From assembly GCA_900323505.1 (NCBI GenBank), contig OOIN01000017.1, positions 868,001-932,000 of the forward strand: a stretch of 64,000 nt of DNA, read 5' to 3'. The notes below the pieces were generated by a model. The model did no database searches and was not told the origin of the DNA. It was given only the letters and a program-made list of their open reading frames with translations. Shown here piece after piece: positions 62,036-64,000 of this stretch. Each line of letters starts with the position of its first letter. Position 1 is the first letter of the stretch. A program made the translations under genes and the position numbers. This DNA is from Ustilago trichophora (Eukaryota; Basidiomycota; Ustilaginomycetes; Ustilaginales; Ustilaginaceae).

Positions 62036-64000
62036 TTTCATTTTTCTTCCAACATTGCTGGCTTTGACAAGCTCACTCCAGCACCCACACATACTTCGCA
62101 GCACAAGCGCTGCCTTTCTTCACGGCCTCACGATCGCTTACGGTCCTTTCAACCCGTACAACGCATCCAACACGGTTTTCGACATTTCTCCCACTTTCCC
62201 AATCATTTCCAGCCCAGTTTTTGTGCGCAATACGGTCGACATTAGCTCGTGGAACGGTTTCTCCCTCATCACCGGTCCTGGCCCCTTCTCTTTTCCTTCC
62301 GATCACTCCAACCTCGTCTCCGGGTCTTTGGTTCTCTCCTCAACATTCCCTCCACCGCCAACACAACTTTGCGCATCCGCGCATCCGTCAACACCTCCAA
62401 CCGTCACCATACCGCCAGCACGCCGCCTCTACTTCGACACGGCCTTCCCTTGTTGGTCTTTGACCCTCTCTGCTGCCATTTGGCAGTTCAACCTCATCTT
62501 GGCCTCTGTTCGCACGCCGTCTCTCTTTCCCCGCTTCCCCCTCGCTGTGTACACGGCCGTCGTACCTGCTCGCCCGTGCGCTTGCAGAACGACCGTCTGG
62601 ATTTGATCCCTGGACGTAAAAGACATCTCTGGTTGGCAGGTGCACGTCCTGGCCGAGACACACGTCCCCTGCTTGACACACAGGGAGCACTCCCGAGTGA
62701 GTGGTTCTGCGGCCGGCGAGCCCAGATCTTGAACGTGTTTGCCTTCAGTGGCTTTGGCTGGGTTCAAGTCCCAAGTGTCTCACGGTAGGCTTGCCGTCGC
62801 AACGTGCATCTTGTTGACGTGGTCTGGCACACCCGTCACAAGCTCTCCACGGCTTTCTCTCAGTCGCTGGTCGACTGTCTCTCTGCGATCAGTTGGATTG
62901 GCGCAGTACGCCCTCTTTCTGCTCTCCAGAGCCTCCTTCCCTCGTCGCCTGGTCCTCACCTGACTAGCGCACCACCCCGGCCCTCCTCATGCCAAGCGAC
63001 ATCACCTGCGCTCGGTGTAAGGGCCACTTCCCTAGCCCTAGCCCTAGGCTGCGGTGCGCCAGCCGCAGGAGAAGCACCAGTCCGTCCCGCCAAAATGGCC
63101 AACCTGACCACGCTCCGTCAGCCTGAGGGACGCGTCAAAAAACACTGGTGCAGTGCCGCAACGGAAAATTCTTTTTCCTTGGCTGGGCAGCGGACAGGTG
63201 GGTGACGGACGCGTCAAAATTCAGGGAAATTGCTAGCGTGACAGACACGCTCACCCACACTTCTCTAGTGCCTGACAGACCAATCCAACTTTTTTGGCTG
63301 AGCGGCCTACTCATGGAGCAGACTCACTGAGCTGTCCGTCACTTCACTGACTGGCAGACAGCATGAGTGACAGACATGACTGACTGACTGACTTGGTGAA
63401 GTGACAGACGTGACTGACTGGCGGACATGATTGAGGAAGTGACCCGTGCTGCAGACATATGCAGTGATCAGATGTGTGACGGTGACCAATGTGTACCCAT
63501 GGACTGCAGCAGACAGACAAGGCTCAAATGTCAACACTGACGGACAATGTCAAAAAATATGTCTGCCAAAAATCTGATCAGAATGCTGGCCTCAAAATTG
63601 AGAGCGCAATGTGTCCTTGGAGCAAGGAGCGTGATGTGTCTGGGCATGAGTAGACAGATTCTAATTGCACCGCGCACAATTTGACTCTGCGCTGACTGAC
63701 TGACAGACGCGTCTGCGCTGACTGACTGACAGACGCGTCAAATTTCAGTAATTTCATCTTGGCAGCGTGTACATCCTTCAACAGCACTCTGAACAGCAGC
63801 TGGTCCGTCAAGTCATGGCTCCTTTGTCTGGAAGCGTGTGAAGGACAATGTTGAGACAACAGTCAATGACTCTCACGGCTGGAACCAACAAAGCTAACTC
63901 AGATGCTCCCAAGTGCGGACCTTTGCTTTGAGTGAGCTTTGTGTTTGACAGACAGATTTTCTCACAGCTTGACTTTGACGTACTTGTCCTTTGTCTGCCA
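62026..64000. other. Repeat-rich right edge, no supported gene
   Basis: From about 62100 to 62606 one + strand frame is open and reads protein-like (NPYNASNTVFDISPTFPI, then FVRNTVDISSWNGFSLITGP), but it has no ATG; it may be decayed transposon coding sequence. From about 63120 onward the DNA is dominated by GACTGACTGAC and GACGCGTCAAA motifs on the + strand, with few open frames. Confidence 0.4.
63687..63738. repeat. 26-bp tandem duplication with MluI-type core
   Basis: Two perfect adjacent copies of a 26-base unit ending GACAGACGCGT. Further ACGCGTC motifs occur near 63130 and 63207. Confidence 0.85.

Noticed and set aside
57522..64000. A search for LTR pairs around the Ty3/gypsy pol
   Set aside because: By eye no direct repeat of LTR length joins 57522-58083 with the region after 62026; a computed self-alignment would be decisive.
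1..64000. CRISPR arrays, bacterial operons and riboswitches
   Set aside because: The window is fungal nuclear DNA and no regularly spaced repeat array was seen.

Overview
The window reads as nuclear DNA of a basidiomycete smut fungus (Ustilaginales type). The genes are eukaryotic, mostly intron-poor and GC-rich, with long disordered serine/alanine/proline-rich extensions. Introns are short with GTRAGT-type donors, and gene pairs are divergent or convergent with microsatellite-rich spacers. I cannot name the species from sequence alone. There are no rRNA genes, CRISPR arrays or operons, and I found no tRNA I could support.

Layout. 0-9.4 kb: a secreted repeat protein with dibasic sites, a Rap/Rsr1-type GTPase, the 20S proteasome subunit alpha-4 (PSMA4/Pre9), a small mitochondrial protein, and mitochondrial methionyl-tRNA synthetase. 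9.5-11.8 kb: a complete pogo/Fot1-type DNA transposon with 34-bp terminal inverted repeats and a TA target duplication, in the 3' spacer between two convergent genes. 11.9-25.2 kb: a GPI-type aspartyl protease, a PPR-like mitochondrial protein, a divergent pair formed by the two halves of the Tm-1 family (UPF0261 protein and PEP-hydrolase-like TIM barrel), and a large C2H2 zinc-finger regulator. 25.2-31.8 kb: 6.6 kb with no gene I can support. 31.8-55.9 kb: a hexose-transporter-like MFS protein, Tim10, an eight-exon Ayg1-like alpha/beta hydrolase, Coa6, splicing factor Cwc22, NMN adenylyltransferase, the mRNA cap methyltransferase Abd1 with a very long N-terminal extension, mitochondrial isoleucyl-tRNA synthetase, and a Zn2Cys6 transcription factor. 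55.9-64 kb: repeat-rich DNA with an orphan ORF, a Ty3/gypsy pol ORF lacking gag and visible LTRs, a pair of related 40-bp hairpins in inverted surroundings, and tandem repeats at the right edge.

Together the conserved genes are housekeeping. Six encode mitochondrial proteins (MSM1, ISM1, Tim10, Coa6, the PPR-like protein and a small unnamed protein), and the rest cover RNA processing, NAD synthesis, proteolysis and polarity signalling. The most unusual material is the secreted repeat precursor at the left edge, the split Tm-1 pair with 28-nt and 14-nt exons, and the hairpin/retroelement region at the right.
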